A stretch of DNA of 24,499 nucleotides from Pseudomonadota bacterium (GTDB lineage: Bacteria > Pseudomonadota > Gammaproteobacteria > Xanthomonadales > Xanthomonadaceae), in contig JAEWNY010000091.1 in assembly GCA_023461075.1 (NCBI GenBank), positions 1 through 24,499 of the forward strand, in the 5' to 3' direction. Position 1 is the stretch's first letter, and the number at the start of each line of letters is the position of its first letter. The notes beneath the pieces were generated by a model, which was given only the letters and a program-made list of their open reading frames with translations, was not told the DNA's origin and ran no database searches. This document shows, one piece after another, positions 7,823 through 15,707 of the stretch. The position numbers and the translations under genes are program-made.

Positions 7823-8697
7823 ACGATGCCGTCGCCCTGCCCGCGCCGGCCCGTTTGGGCGAACGCGACCGCCTGGGCGCGACGATGGCGCTGTCGGCAG
7901 CCTTGCATGCCATCGTCATCCTTGGCGTCGGCTTCGCAGTCAACGAGGCCGCGCCGATCACCCCGATGCTCGATGTCATCCTCTCCGGCACCCGCACCCC
8001 GTTGACCCCGAAGCAGGCCGAATTCCTCGCCCAGGCCAGCAACCAGGGCGGCGGCGAGCACGACAAGTCCTCGCGCCCGACCGACACGGTCAGTGGCCCG
8101 TTGCCGCTTCCCGAAAGCGGCATCGCCCCGCAACCGCTGCGCGCACAGAGCCCGCAGGCGAGCCCGCCGCCGGAAGCGCGCATCGTCACCGGCGCCGACA
8201 CCAACCCGGCTCCACCCGAGCAGATGCGACCGCAAACCGATCCCGATCTGCTGCCGCCCGGCGAGCAGAAGATCACCCACGACATCGACATGGCCCGATT
8301 GGCCGCCGAGGTCCACCTCAACTCGCAGCGCTATGCCAAGCGCCCCAAGCGCAAGTTCGTCTCGGCCAGCACGCAGGAATATGCCTACGCCGACTACCTG
8401 CGGCGCTGGGTCGATCGCGCCGAGCGCGTGGGCAACCTCAATTACCCCGAAGTGGCACGCCAGCGCGGGTTGTCCGGACAGGTGGTGATGAGCATCGGCA
8501 TCCGCCGCGATGGCAGCGTCGAGTCCTCGCAGGTGCTGGTCTCCAGCGGCAAGCCGGTGCTCGACCAGGCCGCGCTGCGCATCGCCAAGCTGGCCCAGCC
8601 CTATCCGCCTTTACCGAAGACCGCCGACAACATCGACGTGCTCAATGTGGTGCGCACCTGGAATTTCAGGCCCGGCGGCACCTTCGACGACGAGTAG
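7819..8697 (+). CDS. tonB: TonB-family energy transducer
   Basis: This is a 292-residue protein with TonB architecture. A short cytoplasmic segment leads into one membrane helix (about 21-41) carrying the S-x-x-x-H motif (S26, H30) through which TonB works with ExbB/ExbD in the known system. A Pro/Gln/Ala-rich periplasmic spacer (about 90-150) and a basic stretch (RYAKRPKRKF, 171-180) follow. A C-terminal TonB domain begins near NLNYPEVARQRGLSGQVV (about 206-223) and ends with VRTWNFRPG. It would transmit proton-motive force to TonB-dependent outer-membrane receptors. The start overlaps the gshB stop by 4 bp. No exbB/exbD genes are beside it, so it probably shares those encoded elsewhere. It ends 11 bases from the oppositely oriented signal peptidase gene. 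Which of several possible TonB paralogues it is cannot be told. Confidence 0.88.
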   Translation: MNDAVALPAPARLGERDRLGATMALSAALHAIVILGVGFAVNEAAPITPMLDVILSGTRTPLTPKQAEFLAQASNQGGGEHDKSSRPTDTVSGPLPLPESGIAPQPLRAQSPQASPPPEARIVTGADTNPAPPEQMRPQTDPDLLPPGEQKITHDIDMARLAAEVHLNSQRYAKRPKRKFVSASTQEYAYADYLRRWVDRAERVGNLNYPEVARQRGLSGQVVMSIGIRRDGSVESSQVLVSSGKPVLDQAALRIAKLAQPYPPLPKTADNIDVLNVVRTWNFRPGGTFDDE

Positions 8698-8708
8698 CCG
8701 GGCGGGCT

Positions 8709-9329
8709 TCAGAGCCGGCGCCAGACCGGGCCTTCGCCGCGACGCCAATAGACGCCAACCGCGCGTGCATAGAACGCATCGGCCGGCAGCAGGCCGAACA
8801 TCCGTCCGTCCAGACTGTTGCCGCGCGCATCGCCCAGCACCAGCACCTGACCTTGCGGGATGACACCGATGGCATCCGGGCCGCCGCCATGGCTGAGGTC
8901 GAGTCCATAGGCACGGGTCCCGAGTCTTTCGATGTCGGGACCGCTGGCACGCATGGCGACCTCTCGCCCGTTGATCAGCAAATGACCGTTGCGCACTTCG
9001 ATACGGTCACCCCCGATCGCCACCACGCGCTTGATCAGTCGCTCGCCATCGGCCGGCGATTCGAACACCGCGACCTCGCCACGCAGCGGCTGCCCGCGAC
9101 CGAGCAGCCGCGCATGGGTGAATGGCAAACGCAGGCCGTAGGCGCGCATGTCGACCAGCACGCGATCTCCGGGCATCAGGGTCGGCTGCATCGACCCCGA
9201 TGGGACCACGTAGTGGTTGGCGAAGGCCGAGCGGAACCCCATCAGCAGCAACAGTGCGAAGGCGATCCGCAGGATTTCCCCGCGCCAGCCTTCGAAGCGG
9301 GTGGATGCGGTCTTGTCGGTGTGTTGCAT
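8709..9329 (-). CDS. lepB: Signal peptidase I, short single-membrane-helix form
   Basis: The product has 206 residues counting from the ATG at 9329. That start is chosen over an in-frame one at 9365 because AGGAG lies eight bases upstream of it. One N-terminal membrane helix (about 19-37) is followed by the family motifs: VVPSGSMQPTLMPGDRVLV with the catalytic serine S46, ERLIKRVVAIGGDR with the general-base lysine K100, and a late GDARGNSLDGRMFG (box E, normally GDNRxNSxDSR). In box E the usual N is A and the second S is G. The enzyme would cleave signal peptides on the periplasmic face of the inner membrane. It is much shorter than E. coli LepB (about 324 residues, two membrane segments). 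It lies downstream of tsaB with a 66-base gap, not beside lepA/rnc, which suggests a second, possibly specialised signal peptidase. Confidence 0.88.
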   Translation of the reverse strand: MQHTDKTASTRFEGWRGEILRIAFALLLLMGFRSAFANHYVVPSGSMQPTLMPGDRVLVDMRAYGLRLPFTHARLLGRGQPLRGEVAVFESPADGERLIKRVVAIGGDRIEVRNGHLLINGREVAMRASGPDIERLGTRAYGLDLSHGGGPDAIGVIPQGQVLVLGDARGNSLDGRMFGLLPADAFYARAVGVYWRRGEGPVWRRL

Positions 9330-9395
9330 GCGGCCGGCTCCTGATCCGATGACGCCAGCATCCACGCCCGGCAGGCAGGCCGCCCGTGCCGGAAG

Positions 9396-10109
9396 TCAGC
9401 CCTTGCGCGCGCGCAGCTCGACCTGCTCGGCCAGCGTCAGCGCCACATTGTTGCGCAGGTAGGCCGGTTCCAGTCGCTCGGGTGGAACCGCCTGTCCACG
9501 CTGGCAGGCAAACACGGCCAATCGCGCGATGTCGGCCGCGTGCGGCAATGCCGCGGCATCCACCGTGGCGAGCTGTGCCGCCAGTCGCGTCGCCAGCTGC
9601 CCGTCCTGCGCGGCGAAGCCGGTCCCCACGCCATGCCAGTCCTCACCATCGATGGAAACCGCTTCCGGCTTCGATACCTGTTCGCCAGCGAGCGCCACCG
9701 CTTCGCCATCGCGCAGCTCGAACGGCGCCCAGTACACCTCGCCCATCCGCGCATCGATGGCGGCCACAACTCGGCTCCCATCACCGGCAGCGGCACGCAT
9801 CGCCAACGCGGCCAAAGTGGAGATGCCGATCGCCGGAAGGCCGAGCGCCAGCGCCATGCCCTGCGCCAGCGAGACACCGAGACGCACGCCGGTGAACGCG
9901 CCCGGGCCGACACCGACGGCGATCGCGTCGAGCGCGGTCTTGGCGATGCCGGCTTGCGCCAGCACCGCATCGACCCACGGCAAGGTCAGTTCGGCATGAC
10001 GACGCGGCGCGATGTCGAAGCGTTCGAAGACCTCGCCATCGCGCCAGAGCGCGACCGAACAGGCTTCGGTGGAGGTCTCGATGGCGAGCAGGTTGAGCGG
10101 TGGGGTCAT
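9396..10109 (-). CDS. tsaB: TsaB, tRNA N6-threonylcarbamoyladenosine (t6A) biosynthesis dimerization protein
   Basis: This 237-residue protein has an ASKHA-type fold. The N terminus LNLLAIETSTEACSVALW (6-22) and the segment AVGVGPGAFTGVRLGVSLAQGMAL (64-87) are diagnostic of TsaB/YeaZ. In the known pathway TsaB forms a complex with TsaD and TsaE and helps transfer the threonylcarbamoyl group made by TsaC to A37 of ANN-decoding tRNAs. It does not itself carry the full active site. It begins 9 bases after the stop of the DinG/YoaA helicase gene, so the two are probably one transcript. A yoaA-tsaB neighbourhood is also known from E. coli. No clear ribosome binding site is visible before the ATG. 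Confidence 0.95.
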   Translation of the reverse strand: MTPPLNLLAIETSTEACSVALWRDGEVFERFDIAPRRHAELTLPWVDAVLAQAGIAKTALDAIAVGVGPGAFTGVRLGVSLAQGMALALGLPAIGISTLAALAMRAAAGDGSRVVAAIDARMGEVYWAPFELRDGEAVALAGEQVSKPEAVSIDGEDWHGVGTGFAAQDGQLATRLAAQLATVDAAALPHAADIARLAVFACQRGQAVPPERLEPAYLRNNVALTLAEQVELRARKG

Positions 10110-10118
10110 GGCGGCAGG

Positions 10119-12170
10119 TTAGCGGCTAGGGACGGCATCGTCAGCGATCAGTCCGGCAGGGGTGTCGATGGCGGAATCCTCAGCACCATCGCGCATCGCG
10201 AAGAACGCCTCCACTTCGCCGATCTCACGGGTGCGCGGCATCGGCGGCAACGAATCCAGGAAGATCCGGCCATAGCTCTTGCCCGTCAGGCGCGGGTCGC
10301 ACAGCACCAGCACGCCGCGGTCGTCGATGGTGCGGATCAAGCGACCCGCGCCCTGCTTGAGCGCGATCACCGCCTGCGGCAGTTGTTCGTCGCGGAACGG
10401 GTTGCCACCGCTGCGGCGCACCGCATCCAATCGCGCCTCGAAGACCGGATCATCCGGCGCGGCGAACGGCAATTTGTCGATGACCACCACCGACAGCGCA
10501 TCGCCGGCGACATCCACGCCTTCGCGGAAACTGGCGGTGCCGAGCAACACGCCATTGCCGGACTCACGGAATCGCTGCAGCAACTGCCCGCGCGGCGCCT
10601 CGCCCTGCACGAACAACGGCCACGGGATGTCGTCACGCACGCGCAGCTGCTGGGCCGCCTCGCGCAGTGCACGATGAGAAGCGAACAGCAGGAAGGCGCG
10701 GCCCTTCGACGCCCGCAGCACCGGCAGTACCGAATCGATCACCGCGCCGCCGAAGGCGAACGTGTTGGGCTCCGGCATCGACTTCGGCATGTACAGGATC
10801 GCCTGCCGCGCCCAATCGAACGGGCCGGGCTCGAGCCGGGTCTGCGGCTCCCACAGGCCGAGTCGTTTGGCGACGTGCATGAACTCGCCACCGACCGCGA
10901 GCGTCGCCGAGGTGAAGATCCACGCCGCGCGCGACTGTTCGCGATGCCGGCGCAGTGGCCCGGAGACATCCAGCGGGGTGCGTTGCAGGCGGAAGCCGCG
11001 CGGCGTCAGTTCGTACCAGTAGACGTTGTCGCGGCCGGGGTCGGGGCTGCGCTCGTCGAGCGGCTCGGCCTCGGGGTCCTCATCGACATTCCACGCTTCC
11101 TGCCAGCGCGACAGCCGCGCGAGCGCCTCGACCGCGCGGGCATGCGCTGCGTCGAGTCCCGGTGCGGCCTCACGCCACGGGCCGAGCGCCTCGATCAGGG
11201 TTTGCAAGGCATCGGCCAATGCATCGAACGCACTCGCCACCGCCGGTTCGTTCAATGCGCGACCACGGGTGCCGCGGATCGGCAGGTTGTCCATCGCCGC
11301 CCGCAGGTGGCGGCTGATGTGCTCGAGCTGTTGCGCCGGTGCCTGCAGCGCCGCGAGCGAGCCAGTCGCGTTGCGTGATTCGGACAGCACATCGCGCGCC
11401 AGTTCCACCAGCAAGCGCGCGCCCAGGCCTTCGCCGAAGAACTGCGCGGCCAGTTCCGGCAACTGGTGCGCCTCGTCGACGACGAAGGTCTGCGCGCCGG
11501 GCAGGATCTCGCCGAAGCCTTCCTGCTTGAGCGCGAGATCGGCGAGCAGCAGGTGATGGTTGACCACGACCACGTCCGCCGCTTGCGCGCGTTGTCGCGC
11601 CTGCACCACGAAGCACTCGCTCCAGAACGGGCATTCGGTGCCGAGGCAGTTCTCGTTGGTCGATGTCACCAGGGGATAGACCGGCGAGTCCTCCGGCATG
11701 TCCTCGAGTTCGGCCAGGTCACCGAAACGCGTGCGCCCGCTCCAGGCGAGGACGCGCTGGAACTGCATGGCGTGCTCCTTCGATGCGAACTTCGGCTCGC
11801 CCTTAGCCTGTTCCATGCGATAGCGGCACAGGTAATTCGCGCGGCCCTTCAGCAGGGCCGACGTGTGGCCGATGCCGAGCGCCTCGCGCACCCGCGGCAA
11901 GTCGCGATGATAGAGCTGGTCCTGCAGCGCCCGCGTGCCGGTGCTGATGATGGTCTTGCGCCCCGACAGCAACGCCGGGACAAGATAGGCGTAGGTCTTG
12001 CCGGTGCCGGTTCCCGCTTCCGCGAGCAAGGTGTCGGTCTCGATGATCGCCTCGGCGATCGCTTCGGCCAAGCGCTGTTGCGCATCGCGCGGCACGAAGG
12101 CCGGCACCTGCGTTGCCAGCGCACCGCCCGCGCCGAGCGCCTCGACGGTGCGATCCGGCAGGCTGCTCAC
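10119..12170 (-). CDS. yoaA: DinG/YoaA-type ATP-dependent DNA helicase with iron-sulfur cluster
   Basis: This is a 683-residue XPD-like superfamily 2 helicase. Walker A is EAGTGTGKT (51-59, K58). Four cysteines suited to a 4Fe-4S cluster are C115 (NYLCRYR), C175, C180 and C186 (NENCLGTECPFWSEC). The Walker B/DEAH box is at 232-235 (VVDEAHQLPELA). Near the C terminus LKQGAGRLIRTIDDRG is motif VI. Such enzymes unwind 5'-3' and act in replication-fork repair. YoaA rather than DinG is favoured by the tsaB neighbour and the length. The GTG at 12170 is taken as start because AAGGAT precedes it by eight bases and it sits 31 bases after the mrcB stop. An in-frame start at 12368 would overlap mrcB and add an arginine-rich stretch unlike the family. 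Confidence 0.9.
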   Translation of the reverse strand: MSSLPDRTVEALGAGGALATQVPAFVPRDAQQRLAEAIAEAIIETDTLLAEAGTGTGKTYAYLVPALLSGRKTIISTGTRALQDQLYHRDLPRVREALGIGHTSALLKGRANYLCRYRMEQAKGEPKFASKEHAMQFQRVLAWSGRTRFGDLAELEDMPEDSPVYPLVTSTNENCLGTECPFWSECFVVQARQRAQAADVVVVNHHLLLADLALKQEGFGEILPGAQTFVVDEAHQLPELAAQFFGEGLGARLLVELARDVLSESRNATGSLAALQAPAQQLEHISRHLRAAMDNLPIRGTRGRALNEPAVASAFDALADALQTLIEALGPWREAAPGLDAAHARAVEALARLSRWQEAWNVDEDPEAEPLDERSPDPGRDNVYWYELTPRGFRLQRTPLDVSGPLRRHREQSRAAWIFTSATLAVGGEFMHVAKRLGLWEPQTRLEPGPFDWARQAILYMPKSMPEPNTFAFGGAVIDSVLPVLRASKGRAFLLFASHRALREAAQQLRVRDDIPWPLFVQGEAPRGQLLQRFRESGNGVLLGTASFREGVDVAGDALSVVVIDKLPFAAPDDPVFEARLDAVRRSGGNPFRDEQLPQAVIALKQGAGRLIRTIDDRGVLVLCDPRLTGKSYGRIFLDSLPPMPRTREIGEVEAFFAMRDGAEDSAIDTPAGLIADDAVPSR

Positions 12171-12201
12171 AGGGTGCGATCCTTCGCCATCCCGCGCGCC
12201 C

Positions 12202-14691
12202 TCATCGCGAGGGCGGAGGCGGCGGCTCCGAAGGCGGCGGTGCGTTCGCCGGCGGCACCGTGGTGGCCGGGTCCTGAGGCGGACGACGATCGCCCAGCCT
12301 GAAGAATTCGCGCCAGCCGCCACCTTCGGATTCACCTTCCGCCGGTGCCGGCTCGATCGGATTGCCATATTCGTCGTACTGCACGGGCGCGGGCGGCGGC
12401 GCGATCACGCAGGGCGCGTAGGCCGGCGCATAGCCGCGCACGAAAGCGAAACGGCGCACGTTGGGGCAGGAAGCATCGGTGGCGTTCGTGCCGGAAATCC
12501 ATTGCCAGTCGATTCCGTCATCGCCCACTTCCAGCGGCTTGCTCGGCAGGCGCGAAAAGATGCCCGACCACACCCGCATCGCGCCGGTCGCACCGTACAG
12601 GCCGGTCGGCTTGTTCTGGTCGTTGCCGACCCAAACCACCGCCAGATAGTCGCCGGTCCAGCCGGCGAACCAGCTGTCGCGGCTGTCGTTGGAGGTGCCG
12701 GTCTTGCCCGCGGCCTTGAGCCGACCCAGGCCATCGGCCACCAGTTGCCGTCCGGTGCCCGATGACACCGCCTGCTGCAGCGCGATCGTCACCAGACGTG
12801 CGGCGATGGCATCGCCCTGCTGCGCCGCCGCCGGCTCCTTGTCGTAGCGGTTGAGCGCACGTCCGTTGGGATCGAGCACGCCGCGCACCGCATGCAGTGG
12901 TTGCACCTCGCCGCCGGAGGCGAGGAACTGGTAGAGCTGAGCCATCGCGTACGGGCTCTGGTCGGTCGCGCCAAGCAGCAGCGAAGGATTGGTCTGCGGC
13001 TCGATGCCCGCCAGCGTGCGCGTCAGTTGCGCGACGCGCTCCGGCCCCACATCCATCCCGAGGCGCACCGTCGCCAAGTTGTAGGACTGCGCCAAGGCAT
13101 CGATCACCCGCACGCTGCCGTGACTGCGGCCATCGGAATTGCCGGGCGTCCAGCGCTGGTTGCCCTGGCGGATGGTCAGCGGCGAATCATCGACATGACT
13201 GGCCAGCGACCACTTGCCCGGTTGCGCCAGCGCGAGCAGGTAGACGAAAGGCTTGATGATCGAACCGACCGGCCGCTGCGCGGTCACCGCGCGATTGAAA
13301 CCGGGATTGGAAAAGTCACGGCTGCCGACCGCGGCGACGACCTGGCCGTTGTGCACATCGGTCATCACCAGACCCGCTTCCAACGGCGCGTTGCGGCGCG
13401 GGCCGAGCGCCTTCAGCGTGCGCGTCACCGAACCTTCCGCATAGCCCTGCGCCGAGGGCGACATCGCGGTCATCACCGAAAGGCCGGCGCCCTGCAGCGA
13501 ATCGGCCGGGTAATCGCGCACCAGTTGCCGGCGCACCAGGTCGACGTAGGCCGGGAAGCGGTTCGGCGCGGCGCCACCGGGCTCCTTGCTGACGCCGAGC
13601 GGCGCCTTGACCGCGCGATCGTGTTCCTTCTGGTCGATGATGCCGGTTTCCAGCATCTCTCCAAGCACGAAATTGCGTCGCTGCTCGGCGCGCTCGGGAT
13701 TGCGCCGTGCGTCATACCAGGACGGCCCGTTGACCAGGGCGATCAGCAACGCGATCTGCTCGGTGTTGAGCTGGTCGAGGTTGCGATCGAACCAGAACTC
13801 CGAGGCGGCGGCGACGCCATGGATCGCCTGCGAACCGCGCTGTCCCCAATACACCTGGTTGAAATAGGTCTCGAGGATGGTGCGCTTGTCGTAGCGCGCC
13901 TCGAGGATCAGCGCGTAGAGGATCTCCTTGAACTTGCGCGAGAACGTCACCTCGCTGCCGATCCCGAGCAGGCCGCTGCGCGCCAGCTGCTGGGTCAGGG
14001 TGCTGCCGCCCTGCAGGCTCTTGCCGCGCGAGCGCAACGACACCCAGATCCCGCGCGCCATGCCGGTCACATCGATGCCGCGGTGGCGGGCGAAATCGCG
14101 ATCCTCGACCGCCTGCAGCCCGGTGACCAGTTTTTCGGGCACCTCGCTCAGGCTGACCAGCCGGCGTTCTTCCTGCTTCTGGCCGTACAGGGTGGCGATG
14201 CGTGCCGGGTCCAGTCGCGCCGCGCGCACGCTGCCGTTGCCACCCGCCTCGCGCAGCGAAGCCACCTCGCCGTTGGCAAGGGTGACCTGCAAACGTAACG
14301 GAGCGATGCGGCCTTCGACATCGAAATAGCCACGGCTGGAAATGGTGAAGATGTTGCCCTTGCGCACGTAGCTGCCGGGCTTCTGGCCGGCGCCGTCATC
14401 GCGATAGGCGGCCGCGTCCAGCTCGGTCTTGAGCGTGGCCGGATCCATCGCGATGCCCGGCTCCAACTGCAGGGGACGTGCATACACGCGCGTGGGCAGC
14501 TGCCACTTGAGGTCGCCGAAGCGCTGGCTGACCTGGTGGTTGAGGTAGAGCGTGTACGGGATCAGGAAACCGAGTGCGATGCCGATGAGCGCAAGCAGCA
14601 GGATCACCAGGCGGCGACCCCATCCGGCACCGACGGACACTTCATCTGCCTCGTCGTCGTAATCGGGATCGTCGTAATCGTATTTGGCCAT
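12202..14691 (-). CDS. mrcB: Bifunctional penicillin-binding protein 1b (class A PBP)
   Basis: This 829-residue inner-membrane enzyme polymerises lipid II and cross-links peptidoglycan in the periplasm. An acidic, tyrosine/aspartate-rich cytoplasmic N terminus (1-20) precedes the membrane helix (about 26-49). A UB2H-like region (about 60-150) follows, which is where LpoB binds in E. coli. The GT51 glycosyltransferase has AVEDRDFARHRGID (E196 catalytic) and QGGSTLTQQLAR (227-238). The transpeptidase motifs are SIIK (S477, K480), SYN (536-538) and KTGT (663-666). After the transpeptidase come two cysteines (C742, C761) and a tail ending in proline runs. The ATG at 14691 begins a coding frame that fits the family. 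It is followed by the helicase gene after 31 bases. A TAGACT -10-like element lies at 14735-14730. Confidence 0.96.
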   Translation of the reverse strand: MAKYDYDDPDYDDEADEVSVGAGWGRRLVILLLALIGIALGFLIPYTLYLNHQVSQRFGDLKWQLPTRVYARPLQLEPGIAMDPATLKTELDAAAYRDDGAGQKPGSYVRKGNIFTISSRGYFDVEGRIAPLRLQVTLANGEVASLREAGGNGSVRAARLDPARIATLYGQKQEERRLVSLSEVPEKLVTGLQAVEDRDFARHRGIDVTGMARGIWVSLRSRGKSLQGGSTLTQQLARSGLLGIGSEVTFSRKFKEILYALILEARYDKRTILETYFNQVYWGQRGSQAIHGVAAASEFWFDRNLDQLNTEQIALLIALVNGPSWYDARRNPERAEQRRNFVLGEMLETGIIDQKEHDRAVKAPLGVSKEPGGAAPNRFPAYVDLVRRQLVRDYPADSLQGAGLSVMTAMSPSAQGYAEGSVTRTLKALGPRRNAPLEAGLVMTDVHNGQVVAAVGSRDFSNPGFNRAVTAQRPVGSIIKPFVYLLALAQPGKWSLASHVDDSPLTIRQGNQRWTPGNSDGRSHGSVRVIDALAQSYNLATVRLGMDVGPERVAQLTRTLAGIEPQTNPSLLLGATDQSPYAMAQLYQFLASGGEVQPLHAVRGVLDPNGRALNRYDKEPAAAQQGDAIAARLVTIALQQAVSSGTGRQLVADGLGRLKAAGKTGTSNDSRDSWFAGWTGDYLAVVWVGNDQNKPTGLYGATGAMRVWSGIFSRLPSKPLEVGDDGIDWQWISGTNATDASCPNVRRFAFVRGYAPAYAPCVIAPPPAPVQYDEYGNPIEPAPAEGESEGGGWREFFRLGDRRPPQDPATTVPPANAPPPSEPPPPPSR

Positions 14692-14729
14692 GCGGCGGAG
14701 GCGGATTCGGGGCGCTTTTCGAAGTCGGC

Positions 14730-14735
14730 AGTCTA
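14730..14735 (-). promoter_or_regulatory. Possible -10 element upstream of mrcB
   Basis: The minus strand has GGGC-TAGACT-GCC about 40 bases upstream of the mrcB ATG, in the 78-base gap after the glycosyltransferase gene. No good -35 is seen 16-18 bases further up. Similar TANACT hexamers precede the two secreted-protein genes at 19813 and 20405. Weak evidence on its own. Confidence 0.3.
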
Positions 14736-14769
14736 GCCCAGATGCCGATGGCGGCCGTATCGGGAAAAT

Positions 14770-15705
14770 TCAGTTTCCGGGCTCGGGTTTGGGCCCGCTG
14801 CGACCCAGCAAGCCATCCCGCACGCCGGCCAGCATCGCTCGCGCGTTGGCCAGCCGCGGCGCCGCGAACAGGCTGAATCGCACCAGCTTCAGCAGCGCGC
14901 GAGGCAGGTCCTGCGCCACCCACAGCCGGGGCGTCGACCCGCGACGATAGAGCAGGATGCGGTTGCGCATCATGTAATAGAGGCGCGTCGGCGAATGCAC
15001 GAAGCTGGCGCCGAGCGGCATTCTGCGGATGTCGTCGCCGATGCGATGGCCCATCCGCGCATCGCCGATGCCGTACAGGGCGTAGCCGGCGCGCGTGGCG
15101 CGGAACGACCAATCCAAGTCGACGTTGTCGATGAACAACGAAGCATCGAAGCCGCCGACTTCCTCCAGCGCCGCCATCGGCACCAGGCAGCCGGAGGTGA
15201 TCAGGAAGTCGCAGGCCACCACCTCGCCCGCCTCCACGTGGATCTTGTGGTTGAGCGGGAATCCGATCCGCACGAACGGCACCGCTTCGCCGGTCCGCAG
15301 GTCCTCGGCCACCGGCCCGACCGCGGCGACACGCTCGCCCTGCGACTCGAGTATGCGCAAGGCATCATGCAACCGCGCCACCATGTCGGGCGCGGGCAAG
15401 CTGTCCTGGTCCATCAGCAGGACGTGCCGGGCGCCCATTCCGCGTGCGATGGCGATCCCCTGGTTGAGCGCTGCGGCGACGCCGAGGTTGCTCTCATTGG
15501 CAACCAACGCGCCGCCGGGCGCCAACACCTGCATCTCGAGCGATGCCAGCAATTCCGGGGCGGAGGCGTTGTCGATGACGATGATCGATGCCAGCTGCGG
15601 CGCCAGGCGCTGGAGCTGCGCGTCCAATGCCGCCAGGTCCGGCTGGCAGGTGACGACCACGGCGTGGATGCCGGAATCCGATGTCCTCTCGTCCGGCGGA
15701 TGCAT
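14770..15705 (-). CDS. Family 2 glycosyltransferase, rhamnosyltransferase-like
   Basis: This 311-residue GT-A fold enzyme starts at the ATG at 15705; a TTG at 15711, overlapping the previous stop, is an alternative. N-terminal AVVVTCQPD (15-23) and IIVIDNAS (41-48) form the nucleotide-binding strands, and NESNLGVAAALNQGI (70-84) follows. MDQDS (98-102) is the metal-binding acidic motif in the form common among dTDP-rhamnosyltransferases. Later GGFDASLFIDNVDLDW is the usual acceptor/base region. No transmembrane segment is clear, so it probably works at the cytoplasmic face of the membrane on a lipid-linked or surface glycan. It is the last gene of a tight series after relA, an SDR gene and a second glycosyltransferase. 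Donor and acceptor cannot be read from the sequence; rhamnose is an inference from motif similarity. Confidence 0.85.
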   Translation of the reverse strand: MHPPDERTSDSGIHAVVVTCQPDLAALDAQLQRLAPQLASIIVIDNASAPELLASLEMQVLAPGGALVANESNLGVAAALNQGIAIARGMGARHVLLMDQDSLPAPDMVARLHDALRILESQGERVAAVGPVAEDLRTGEAVPFVRIGFPLNHKIHVEAGEVVACDFLITSGCLVPMAALEEVGGFDASLFIDNVDLDWSFRATRAGYALYGIGDARMGHRIGDDIRRMPLGASFVHSPTRLYYMMRNRILLYRRGSTPRLWVAQDLPRALLKLVRFSLFAAPRLANARAMLAGVRDGLLGRSGPKPEPGN

Positions 15706-15707
15706 GC

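Noticed and set aside
9330..9365. Signal peptidase start at 9365
   Set aside because: The internal ATG at 9329 has AGGAG at ideal spacing and the upstream 12 residues have no feature.
12170..12201. A promoter or terminator in the short mrcB-helicase gap
   Set aside because: Only 31 bases, containing the helicase ribosome site; no promoter or hairpin with T-run is visible.
10119..12368. Longer helicase start at 12368
   Set aside because: It would overlap mrcB by over 160 bases and add an Arg-rich stretch that is the frame-shifted reading of the mrcB proline/glutamate tail. GTG at 12170 has a good ribosome site.
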